31,281 nucleotides of DNA from JALZCH01 sp036400075 (lineage in GTDB: Bacteria; Acidobacteriota; Blastocatellia; Pyrinomonadales; Pyrinomonadaceae): assembly GCA_036400075.1 (NCBI GenBank), contig DASWLV010000259.1:1-31281 (forward strand). The letters run 5' to 3'. The stretch's first letter is position 1, and each line of letters begins with the position of its first letter. The notes below the pieces were generated by a model. That model searched no databases. It was not told where the DNA came from and saw only the letters and a program-made list of their open reading frames with translations. Position numbers and translations under genes: made by a program. Shown here piece after piece: positions 14,945 through 22,977 of this stretch.

Positions 14945-15311
14945 TCTTTTTAGATTTACTGAGCGCGTTGATGTATGCGTTCAGTTTAGGAGCTAACTCA
15001 TCAATTATTGGCTTTAATTCTTTTACTTGTTCTTCTGATAATAAATTTCGTTTAAAAGCGCGTCTTAGCCAATGTTTTGTTTCATTTAGCGAGCCCCTGG
15101 CGATATGCGCGAAGCGTTTGTTTTCAATAAATGTATATCTGCCCGTTCCTTCCGCGATATTTGCGCCGATGCTGTCGGCGGCTCGAACAATCTGTTTGCC
15201 AACCGTATCGCGTGAAAAATTATTCCAGCCCGAAACTATTTCCCAAATCTTATCCGATAACGCTTCTGATAGCTGGTAAACACGCAAATTCTCAAAATTA
15301 GTCTTTTCCAT
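14907..15311 (-). CDS. Four-helix-bundle protein (23S rRNA intervening-sequence protein family)
   Basis: This 134-residue protein matches the IVP-type four-helix-bundle family. It opens with FENLRVYQLSEALSDKIWEIV, continues with QIVRAADSIGANIAEGTGRYTFIENKRF (the conserved core motif, about 41-68), then ARGSLNETKHWLRRAF and a final helix. Family members were first noted in insertions within 23S rRNA genes, but stand-alone copies are widespread and their role is unknown. The last dozen residues (SNEQRTTNNEQI) are encoded by the flanking heptamer array and are probably not part of the fold. Oppositely oriented arrays bracket the gene (14891-14944 and 15344-15371). Confidence 0.9.
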   Translation of the reverse strand: MEKTNFENLRVYQLSEALSDKIWEIVSGWNNFSRDTVGKQIVRAADSIGANIAEGTGRYTFIENKRFAHIARGSLNETKHWLRRAFKRNLLSEEQVKELKPIIDELAPKLNAYINALSKSKKSNEQRTTNNEQI

Positions 15312-15343
15312 AAAATTTTAGCGTGCCTTGAAAATCCACAAAA

Positions 15344-15371
15344 CAACGAACAACGAACAACGAACAACGAA
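15344..15371. repeat. Heptamer array (CAACGAA)x4
   Basis: Four exact CAACGAA units, the complement of the TTCGTTG word, end 9 bp before the -35 box of the YfgM-like gene promoter. Confidence 0.93.
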
Positions 15372-15380
15372 CTACCTAGC

Positions 15381-15410
15381 TTGACAATCTTTCGCCGCGC
15401 TCGTTACAGT
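15381..15410 (+). promoter_or_regulatory. Sigma-70-type promoter for the YfgM-like TPR gene
   Basis: TTGACA (15381-15386), an 18-bp spacer and TACAGT (15405-15410) form a near-consensus promoter. The predicted start near 15417 leaves a leader of about 58 nt that contains the AGAGGA ribosome-binding site. Confidence 0.7.
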
Positions 15411-15474
15411 TGGCATTTATCGTAATATCAATACCAAATAAGCTCTCATTTGAGAAGAACAAACAGAGGAAAAA

Positions 15475-16293
15475 GTGGCTCAGAAAAAGAAATTAGAACG
15501 TGAAAATACGCTCGGCAAGCCGGTTGATCGCTTTCAATCGGCGGCTGACGAAAGAATCGAAACTTTAGGCAGAAAATTTGAAGGCAAAGGCAGACCGATT
15601 TTGTACGGTTTGCTCGCCCTGCTCGGCGTCGCCATTATCGGCGGCATCATTTACAGCTACTCGCAGCGCTCGACAGTCGCCGCGCAAACGGCGCTCGGCA
15701 AAGCGATTGACATTCACACAGCGCAGGTTTCGGCGTCGCCCGATCCGAAAAGTACGGAACTGACTTTTCCGAACGACAAAGAGCGAACCGAAAAAGCAAT
15801 CGCCGCTTTTGAGGAAGTCACCGCCAAATACGGCAGCCCGCATAAAGAAAAAGCGCAGTATTTTATCGCCGTCAATCGTTTAAAGCTCGACCGTGCGGCG
15901 GGAATTCAAGAACTCGAAAATTTATCGAAAAACAGCGGCGAAGTCGGCACGCTTTCAAAATTCGCGCTCGCCGAAGCGAGATACGCCGACGGCAAATACG
16001 ACGAAGCGGCTGCGGGTTATAACGAACTGCTGCAAGCGAAAACCGGCATTATTGCTGATGAGACGCTTAATTTCGCCATCGCTCAAACTTACGAAAAACA
16101 AGGCAAAACGCAGGAAGCCGTTGACATTTATTTTAATCTCGTAAAAGCCGCCCGCGAAGCCAAAGATGCACAAGGTCAGCCCGTTCCGCAATCGCAGACG
16201 GCGCGCGAAGCGTCAACCAAGCTCGAAAAGCTCGCCCCGGCGCGCTACGCCCAGCTTCCGGCAGAATCGGCTGACAGAATTGTTAATTTCTAA
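15475..16293 (+). CDS. Membrane-anchored TPR protein (YfgM-like)
   Basis: This 272-residue protein has a cytoplasmic basic N-terminus, one membrane segment (about 43-61, YGLLALLGVAIIGGIIYSY) and a periplasmic region of TPR-like helices. These include AIAAFEEVTAKYGSPHKEKAQYFIA, AEARYADGKYDEAAAGYNELL and AIAQTYEKQGKTQEAVDIYFNLV. This layout matches the YfgM/TPR_21 type, which assists periplasmic protein handling near the Sec translocon in other bacteria. The start is GTG at 15475, supported by AGAGGA 4-9 bp upstream. The next gene follows after 52 bp and also encodes TPR helices, so the two may form an operon from the promoter at 15381. Confidence 0.8.
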   Translation: MAQKKKLERENTLGKPVDRFQSAADERIETLGRKFEGKGRPILYGLLALLGVAIIGGIIYSYSQRSTVAAQTALGKAIDIHTAQVSASPDPKSTELTFPNDKERTEKAIAAFEEVTAKYGSPHKEKAQYFIAVNRLKLDRAAGIQELENLSKNSGEVGTLSKFALAEARYADGKYDEAAAGYNELLQAKTGIIADETLNFAIAQTYEKQGKTQEAVDIYFNLVKAAREAKDAQGQPVPQSQTAREASTKLEKLAPARYAQLPAESADRIVNF

Positions 16294-16345
16294 GGAAAAC
16301 CCGATTGATTCGGCTTTTCATCTAAACCGCCGAAGGTTAAAAGAA

Positions 16346-17794
16346 ATGCGAAAAGCCGCCCCGCAGAAAGTTCCCGAAATTGCCGTCAACGCCACTGCCG
16401 CCGCAGCCGGCTCGGAAACCGGCGCGGCGCGGCTTTCTCAAATTGAGCAAGTGCGCGTCGCGCCCGGCGGTTATTTCGCCGCGCTTTTTCTCTTTAGCCT
16501 GCTTGCCGGATTTTTGTCTTATTTCGAGCTAAACACGATTTCATTGATTTTAATCGGTGCGGCTTGGCTCGTTTTTCCGGTTCTAGCGTGGTTCGACCGA
16601 ATAACTTTCGACGGCGAAGCGCTGCGCCGCACCGGAATTTTGCCGCGTTTGTTGGGCAAAATCTTCGGTCAGACGCAGAAATTAAAAATTTCGGACATCG
16701 AACAAATCGAAACGCAAGCCGTTCGCGCTCTGCAAAGCGGAGGGCGAGTTTTTTATCGTTATCGCACGGAAGTGCGCGGCACGGGATTGATTTTCGCTTT
16801 CGCTTCCGGCGGCAAAAGTTTTCGCCGGATGGTGCGCCGTCTTTTTCCGCTCATTCTGGAAGATAAGCTCGACGCTCGCTCGCTCGAACTACGCGATTTT
16901 TTGAATGACCCGAAAGAAACCGGCACGCGCGCCGAAGCCTTGCAGATTCCGTCCATCGAAACCGCCGAAAACGCATTAAAAACCGTTAGAAAAAACGACC
17001 GGATGCGCCGTTTGAAACGCGATTTGTGGCAGAACGAAAATCGTCAGGCGGAAGCCGCCAATCAAGCCCTACAGCTTCGGCAAGTCGCTAACGAGCTGCG
17101 TCTTTCGGGAAATCTGGCGCAATCGCTCGAAGCGTTTCGCCGCGCGCTTTTTGTCAAACCGAACGACGGCTGGCTGCTGCTCGAATTCGCCCGCGCTTTG
17201 CATTCTTATGCCAGTTCGTCAAGACAAACGAAACTGATGCGGCGCGCTTTTGCCGCATTAAGGCTCGCCGCGCTCGTTAGTTCCGACAACGCGAAACTGC
17301 TTGCGCGAATCGGCGAGAGCTATTTTCAGTTCGGCGAAATCAAACGCGCGGAAAAGGCTTTTCGCCGCGCTCTGGAGCTTGACGCCGAAAATTTTCGCGC
17401 TTATTGCGGGTTGGCGGAAACGGCTTTAAACGAAGGCAAATTGGCGCACGTCGTTCATCATTATCAAGCCGCCGCCCGCACCGCTCACGATGAAGCAGGA
17501 AAGACTTGGGCGCGCACCGAGGCGGATTATTTTTCCCTCCTTAACAGCGACGAAGATTATATGGAAGCCGAGTTTACGCGCATTTCCTGGCTGCACAACA
17601 CGGAACGGGGCAGCCGGATTTGTCTGCGGCTGACAATTTTAGGCTTGGGCGTTGTTTTGTTCGGCGTGTCTTTTGACGACGCAATTACCCAGCTTGGTTT
17701 AGCAATCGCCGCCGGAACGGCGCTTTTCTGGCTGATTTTGAGCCTCACGGGAAAATTGCTGCAAAATCGCTGCGAGCTTGACGAAGAAGAATAA
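16346..17794 (+). CDS. Multipass membrane protein with PH-like and TPR regions
   Basis: This 482-residue protein has two N-terminal membrane segments (about 42-60 and 64-82). A cytoplasmic beta-rich part follows (about 85-190, ITFDGEALRRTGILPRLLGKIFGQTQKLKISDIEQIE), resembling bacterial PH-like domains. A helical region contains TPR repeats (about 240-400, e.g. RIGESYFQFGEIKRAEKAFRRALELDAENFRAYCGL). Two C-terminal membrane segments lie near 415-470. The ATG at 16346 follows the upstream gene directly; starting earlier would need an out-of-family Arg-rich sequence overlapping that gene. I do not know its function; a membrane scaffold fits its composition. It likely shares a transcript with the preceding YfgM-like gene. 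Confidence 0.72.
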   Translation: MRKAAPQKVPEIAVNATAAAAGSETGAARLSQIEQVRVAPGGYFAALFLFSLLAGFLSYFELNTISLILIGAAWLVFPVLAWFDRITFDGEALRRTGILPRLLGKIFGQTQKLKISDIEQIETQAVRALQSGGRVFYRYRTEVRGTGLIFAFASGGKSFRRMVRRLFPLILEDKLDARSLELRDFLNDPKETGTRAEALQIPSIETAENALKTVRKNDRMRRLKRDLWQNENRQAEAANQALQLRQVANELRLSGNLAQSLEAFRRALFVKPNDGWLLLEFARALHSYASSSRQTKLMRRAFAALRLAALVSSDNAKLLARIGESYFQFGEIKRAEKAFRRALELDAENFRAYCGLAETALNEGKLAHVVHHYQAAARTAHDEAGKTWARTEADYFSLLNSDEDYMEAEFTRISWLHNTERGSRICLRLTILGLGVVLFGVSFDDAITQLGLAIAAGTALFWLILSLTGKLLQNRCELDEEE

Positions 17795-17859
17795 AAAAAC
17801 AAACCTTCACCTTGAGCTTCAAACGCCGCCCGCAATTTAGCCAATTATCTACATTTTTA

Positions 17860-17888
17860 TTGACACGGATTACTTTCAAAACTATTAT
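17860..17888 (+). promoter_or_regulatory. Consensus-like sigma-70 promoter for the cyanophycinase-family gene
   Basis: TTGACA (17860-17865), a 17-bp spacer and TATTAT (17883-17888) form the best promoter in the window. The expected start near 17895 leaves a leader of about 20 nt before the ATG at 17915. That argues against the TTG at 17897 as the start codon. Confidence 0.75.
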
Positions 17889-17914
17889 CACCCGAATTGC
17901 TTAAGAATTATCTA

Positions 17915-18778
17915 ATGCGGGTTTTTCATAATTTGCACTTACAAAAAATCACTCATTTTGCGTTGTCCGGCGCGTTGATGCTGATTTTGCTGTTTTCTCA
18001 GGCAAATGCTCAACAGCGTTTGGTCATTGTCGGCGGCGGCGAGCGCCCGAAAGCGGCGATGTCGAAATTCGTCGAATGGGCGGGCGGCGCGGCGCGGGCG
18101 CGCATTCTGTTCATTCCGTGGGCGACAAGCGAACCGGAGGCGAGCTTTAAGTATTTTAAAGAAAGTCTTGCGGCTTTCTCTCCGCAGGAAACCGAAGTTG
18201 CTCCCGTTGCGCCTTTAACCGAAGAAAAGAAAAGCAAATTTTTAAGTCAGCTTAAAAATGCGACCGGAGTTTTTTTTGGCGGCGGCGATCAGACTAGAAT
18301 TATGAACGCGCTCAAGGACGAATCGCTTTTGCAGGCTCTCAAACAGCGTTACGCCGCAGGCACGGTTTTCGGCGGAACGAGCGCGGGAGCGGCGATTATG
18401 TCCGCTCAAATGATTACGGGTGAAGGCGATTTCACGGTAATTGACGGAAGCAAAGTGCAGACGAATTTAGGGTTGGGACTCCTGCCTGATTATGTTATCG
18501 TTGACCAGCATTTTATCAAGCGGCAGAGGGAAAACCGGCTTTTCGGATTGATTCTGCAAAATCCCGAAAAATTCGGTGTTGGAATAGACGAAAGCACGGC
18601 GATTCTGGTAACCGATAACCGCTTTGCCGAAGTTGTCGGCGCAAGTCAGGTAATGCTGGTCAGCGCAAATGCCGGTCAAAGGCAGGCGTTAATTATTTAT
18701 CTGGCACAGCCCGGTGATAGATTTGATTTACGAAAACGTAAGCTCGATAAACGCAAATCTTCTTTTCAAAGCAAATAA
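17915..18778 (+). CDS. Exported cyanophycinase-family serine peptidase (S51)
   Basis: This 287-residue protein has a signal peptide (about 1-33, ending ANAQ) followed by the S51/cyanophycinase fold: RLVIVGGGERP at the start, FFGGGDQTR (120-128), the nucleophile loop GTSAGAA (154-160, Ser156), the DQHF-x-R-x-R-x-x-RL segment (about 197-209) and GIDESTAI. Cyanophycinases cleave the storage polymer cyanophycin to beta-Asp-Arg dipeptides, and exported homologues degrade external cyanophycin. Whether this one uses cyanophycin or another iso-peptide substrate cannot be read from sequence. The basic C-terminal tail (RKRKLDKRK) is unusual. No cyanophycin synthetase is in the window. Confidence 0.9.
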   Translation: MRVFHNLHLQKITHFALSGALMLILLFSQANAQQRLVIVGGGERPKAAMSKFVEWAGGAARARILFIPWATSEPEASFKYFKESLAAFSPQETEVAPVAPLTEEKKSKFLSQLKNATGVFFGGGDQTRIMNALKDESLLQALKQRYAAGTVFGGTSAGAAIMSAQMITGEGDFTVIDGSKVQTNLGLGLLPDYVIVDQHFIKRQRENRLFGLILQNPEKFGVGIDESTAILVTDNRFAEVVGASQVMLVSANAGQRQALIIYLAQPGDRFDLRKRKLDKRKSSFQSK

Positions 18779-19064
18779 CCGTAAACAAATCGGAAGCCGG
18801 TAAAACTTTTCTCATAAATAAAACTCGTTGATTTAAAGACGGGCTGGTTTTTCTGAACATTTGGCAATTCTTTTTGTTTTCTACAATTTGAATTTGATAG
18901 AACCGCAGCGGCGGATTCTTGATTTAAACGCAAGTATGCCAGGAAACCATCGGGCTTTATAAAAGCCGTCGTTGAAATGGATTTCTCGCTTTTCTTGCTA
19001 TTTCCTTTCTATCACGGCTCAAAACTCAAACCGGTTTGAGCAACTGTATTCGGAGGCAGATTCA

Positions 19065-22000
19065 ATGAATAAACGCAACTCAAAAATCAATGCCTTTTTC
19101 ATGTGCTTTGCATTGATTTTCTCTCTGTTTATCGGTCAACAAACCTTTGCCCAGACCGATACTTCTTCAATCAGCGGAACGATCACCGACGCGCAAGGTA
19201 ATGTTTTGACCGGAGCGACCGTTGTTTTGTCAAACCCGGAGAAAAACTTTACGCGAACCCAAACCACCAACGAAAGCGGAACATACGCTTTTAACTCCAT
19301 TCCGCCCGACACTTATACAATCGAAGTCAGCGCTGCGGGCTTTAAAAAAGCGGTTTTAAAAGACGTGCGGGCGCTGATTTCAAAGCCGACCGAGGCAAGC
19401 GCACAGCTTGAAGTCGGCGGTCTTACCGAGACCGTTATCGTCACGTCGGGAGGAAATGAATCTCTCATTAACACTCAGGACGCGAGTCTCGGCAACAATA
19501 TCGTCTCGCGCCAAATCACACAGCTTCCGCTCGAAGCCCGCGACGTAAATTCGCTCCTAACTTTGCAGCCGGGCGCGACGCGCGAAGGCTATGTTGCCGG
19601 AGCGCGCGCCGACCAATCAAACGTTACTCTCGACGGCGTGGATATTAACGAGGCGCAAACAAATCAGGCGGGAGCACCGAAAGGCGGGGAAGCTTCGAAC
19701 ACCATGAGGGGATTTTCAGAATCTCCCGACACCGGAACGGTTCTGCGTTTGAGCGGCGAAGCCATCGAAGAATTTCGCGTCACGACGACCAATCCGAACG
19801 CCGCTTTCGGACGCTCTTCCGGCGCGCAAATTTCGCTCGTCACAAAAAGGGGAAGCAACAATTTTCACGGCTCGCTTTTTGAATATAACCGCGACACGGC
19901 TTTTACGGCGAACGACTTTTTTAATAACCGCAGCGGATTAGAGCGCCCGCAACTCAGGCGCAACACATTCGGCGGCACCGTCGCCGGACCGATTATCGAA
20001 GATCGCTTGTTCTTCTTTTACAGCTACGAAGCGCGGCGCGATAAAAGCGAAAGAACAATCGTTTCGAGAGTTCCGACCGCCAGTTTAGGTCGCGGAGAAG
20101 TTCGCTACAGGAACGCAAGCGGCGGCATTACGACCGTCACAGCGGCTAATCTGGCTACTATTTTTCCGGCGATGGGAGGAGCGAATCCTTTGGCGATTGC
20201 GGCTCTGGCAGAAGCGGCGGGAAAGTATCCGGCGAATGACAATACTATCGGAGACGGTCTAAACACCGCTGGTTTCCGGTTTAATACACCGATTTCGGTA
20301 AAACTGAACGCGCACGTCGGGCGTTTCGACTACAAACTGACATCGAAACAGCAGATCAATGCCCGCTTTCAGGTTCAGCACGACTTATTCGGCGGTTCAC
20401 GAGTATTTCCTGACACGCCTTCGCAAGACACCTGGTCGCACCCGTTCGGTTTTGTCATCGGGCATGTTTGGACCGTCAACAACAGTGTGGTCAACAATTT
20501 TCGTTACGGCTTGACGCGTGAGGCGTTCACATTTCAAGGCGATGCTGCGAAAAACGAAATTTATTTTCGCAACGTCTTCTTTCCGGTCCTCGATTCAAGG
20601 ACAATTTCGCGGATAACTCCCGTCCAGAATATCGTTAATGACCTTTCCTGGGTGAAAGGAAACCACGTCGTCCAATTCGGCACGAACATTCGTCTTATTC
20701 GCAACAAGCGCACAACTTACTCCACTGCGTATGATGTCGCTTACACAAATCCGACCGGTTACGCCAGCAGCGGGTCGCCGATTACGGACGCGCTAAACAC
20801 CTTTTCTGCATTTGGAGCCGGCGCAGATCGCAACGCAGCACGCGACGCGGCGGTCGCGCTGCTCGGCAGATTGACGGCGTATACAGCCCGGTTTACCTTT
20901 GACCGGGAGGGAAATCTGCTTCCGGCGGGAACTCCGAGCGAGCGCGAGTTTGCGACCGAGGAATACGACGTTTACGGGCAGGATATTTGGAAGATAACGC
21001 CGAACTTAACTCTGACTTACGGATTGCGCTATGGAATCAGCCGCCCGGTTTATGAAACAAACGGTTACGAAGTGAAGCCGAGTATGCCTCTGGCAGAATT
21101 TTTCCGCCGCCGCGTTGAAGGCGCATCTCGCGGGGTTCCGTATAACGACCCGATTTCGGTCGAGCTTTCCGGTCCTCAAAACGGTCGTTCTCCGCTTTAC
21201 AACTGGGACAAAAATAATTTCCAGCCGCGCGTTGCCGTCGCCTGGTCGCCCGATTTCGGAGACGGATTTTTGGGAACAATTTTCGGAAAAAACAGCGAAT
21301 CGGTCATTCGCGGCGGTTTTGGAATTACAAACGATTATTACGGTCAGCAATTGGCGGTCTCGTTTGATTTAAACAACCGATTGGGATTTTCCTCGGCACA
21401 GGCACTCGCCGCCGGAACTTGTAATACGACGACGGTTCTCTGCCCGCTTTTCACAGGTTTTGCTCAAGACGTAAGAAGCTTGCCGAGAATCACGGTTCCG
21501 ACGAATCTGAAGTTTCCGCAGATGCAGCCTGCCGATAACACCCGGCGAATCGAATCATCGCTTGACGAGAATCTGATCGCCCCGATTCATTATAGCTGGA
21601 ATCTCACTTTCGAGCGTTCGCTTCCCGCCGGATTTGTGGTTCAAGCGTCCTACATCGGACGCGCGGCGCGTAATCTGCTCGCATCGCGCGACGTGGCGAC
21701 GGCGAACAATTTGACTGATCCGGGATCGGGAATGGATTGGTACACCGCAGCCGGAATGCTGGAAGACTACCGCAGAAGCGTAGCCCCGGCAATTGCCGCC
21801 CTCCCTACTGCACAGCGAGAGGCGGCGCGACAAGCCGCAATCAGGAATATACCGGCGATTGCATATTTTGAGAATCTATTTGCCAACGTGCCCAATTTTG
21901 CACGCAATATGTTAGGCTCAAGCCGCGCTTCATACGCAACAAATGCAACTCAGGCTGTATTCGGCGATGCTTTAATCTTCAACAATAACGATTGGGTAAC

Positions 22001-22889
22001 CACGCAAAGCGAGATTGATGTCGCATTGCGGAGCGCGGGACTCAGCCCGGTCTTTTATCACCCGCAATATGCGGCGCTCGGATCAGTCGGCTCAATCGGC
22101 AGGTCAAATTATCATGCCGGGACGTTATCTGTTCGTCAGCGGCTCGGAGATAAATTGACAATGGATTTCAACTACACGCTTTCGCATTCGCTGGACGACG
22201 CTTCCGGTCTGCAAACCAGCGGAAATTTCGGAACCGCATTGATTGTAAATCCGATTCGGCAGCAAGACAGCTATGCCAATTCGGATTTTGACGTGCGCCA
22301 TATCATCAACGTTAACGGCGTCTGGCAAATTCCAATCGGGCGCGGCAGATGGTTGTTTAATGACACGAATAAGGTTGTTGACGCCTTTCTCGGCGGCTGG
22401 CAGCTTTCGGGAATCTTCCGTTGGAATTCCGGCTTGCCTACTTATTCGCCGTATGACACTTTGTGGGCGACCAACTGGAACATCCAAAGCAACAGCGTTC
22501 GACTCAAACCGGTTCAATCCTGCCCGACGCGCGGCGAAGACGGAGCGGCTCCAAACGCTTTCGGTTGTGATCGAACCGCTGCTTTCCAAAGCTGGCGCAA
22601 CGCTAAACCGGGGGAAACCGGAGACCGAAACGTCATTCGACTTCCCGGCTACATCGGTCTCGATTTGGGTCTTGCCAAATCATTTACGATGCCCTGGGGC
22701 GAAAACCACCAACTGCAAATTCGCGCCGAAGGCTTTAATGTGACGAACACGCAGAGAATGGGAACTGTCCGCACATTGCAGGTGGGAGTAGATCCGCAAG
22801 CAAACACGCCGCCTGCGGATTGGTGGAATTTTACCTCCATCCAGGGGACTCCGCGCGTGCTGCAATTCGGTCTCAGGTACAGTTTTTAA
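19065..22889 (+). CDS. TonB-dependent-receptor-like outer-membrane protein with carboxypeptidase-regulatory-like domain
   Basis: This 1,274-residue protein has a signal peptide (about 1-31, ending TFAQ) and an N-terminal carboxypeptidase-regulatory-like beta sandwich (about 35-120; ISGTITDAQGNVLTGATVVL, then GTYAFNSIPPDTYTIEVSA). A plug-like region follows (about 130-260, with QLPLEARDVNSLLTLQPGA and VTLDGVDINEAQ). The rest is a long beta-barrel ending in VLQFGLRYSF, with a C-terminal aromatic typical of outer-membrane proteins. Such Oar-like receptors are numerous in Acidobacteriota and are thought to import large substrates. GGAGG, 9 bp before the ATG at 19065, fixes the start. The 286 bp upstream contains a weak candidate promoter (TTGGCA-N15-TACAAT near 18861-18887) and no gene. 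The substrate is unknown. Confidence 0.92.
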   Translation: MNKRNSKINAFFMCFALIFSLFIGQQTFAQTDTSSISGTITDAQGNVLTGATVVLSNPEKNFTRTQTTNESGTYAFNSIPPDTYTIEVSAAGFKKAVLKDVRALISKPTEASAQLEVGGLTETVIVTSGGNESLINTQDASLGNNIVSRQITQLPLEARDVNSLLTLQPGATREGYVAGARADQSNVTLDGVDINEAQTNQAGAPKGGEASNTMRGFSESPDTGTVLRLSGEAIEEFRVTTTNPNAAFGRSSGAQISLVTKRGSNNFHGSLFEYNRDTAFTANDFFNNRSGLERPQLRRNTFGGTVAGPIIEDRLFFFYSYEARRDKSERTIVSRVPTASLGRGEVRYRNASGGITTVTAANLATIFPAMGGANPLAIAALAEAAGKYPANDNTIGDGLNTAGFRFNTPISVKLNAHVGRFDYKLTSKQQINARFQVQHDLFGGSRVFPDTPSQDTWSHPFGFVIGHVWTVNNSVVNNFRYGLTREAFTFQGDAAKNEIYFRNVFFPVLDSRTISRITPVQNIVNDLSWVKGNHVVQFGTNIRLIRNKRTTYSTAYDVAYTNPTGYASSGSPITDALNTFSAFGAGADRNAARDAAVALLGRLTAYTARFTFDREGNLLPAGTPSEREFATEEYDVYGQDIWKITPNLTLTYGLRYGISRPVYETNGYEVKPSMPLAEFFRRRVEGASRGVPYNDPISVELSGPQNGRSPLYNWDKNNFQPRVAVAWSPDFGDGFLGTIFGKNSESVIRGGFGITNDYYGQQLAVSFDLNNRLGFSSAQALAAGTCNTTTVLCPLFTGFAQDVRSLPRITVPTNLKFPQMQPADNTRRIESSLDENLIAPIHYSWNLTFERSLPAGFVVQASYIGRAARNLLASRDVATANNLTDPGSGMDWYTAAGMLEDYRRSVAPAIAALPTAQREAARQAAIRNIPAIAYFENLFANVPNFARNMLGSSRASYATNATQAVFGDALIFNNNDWVTTQSEIDVALRSAGLSPVFYHPQYAALGSVGSIGRSNYHAGTLSVRQRLGDKLTMDFNYTLSHSLDDASGLQTSGNFGTALIVNPIRQQDSYANSDFDVRHIINVNGVWQIPIGRGRWLFNDTNKVVDAFLGGWQLSGIFRWNSGLPTYSPYDTLWATNWNIQSNSVRLKPVQSCPTRGEDGAAPNAFGCDRTAAFQSWRNAKPGETGDRNVIRLPGYIGLDLGLAKSFTMPWGENHQLQIRAEGFNVTNTQRMGTVRTLQVGVDPQANTPPADWWNFTSIQGTPRVLQFGLRYSF

Positions 22890-22922
22890 GATCAGGCGTT
22901 AAATTACGGATTGAGCTTGTAT

Positions 22923-22960
22923 AAAAAAAAAGGTGCGGCTATGAACCGCACCTTTTTTTT
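22923..22960. terminator. Bidirectional terminator between convergent genes
   Basis: AGGTGCGG (22931-22938) pairs with CCGCACCT (22946-22953) across a 7-nt loop. Runs of A on the left and T on the right serve both the outer-membrane receptor gene and the convergent ATP-grasp gene. Confidence 0.92.
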
Positions 22961-22977
22961 ATTTCAAAATTCGTAAT

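Noticed and set aside
14907..15311. An intervening sequence inside a 23S rRNA gene
   Set aside because: No rRNA sequence surrounds the gene; flanks are heptamer arrays and protein genes.
22273..22743. 156-codon open frame overlapping the outer-membrane receptor gene in another frame
   Set aside because: The receptor frame has clear barrel sequence to the C-terminal aromatic; the alternative frame has no family features.
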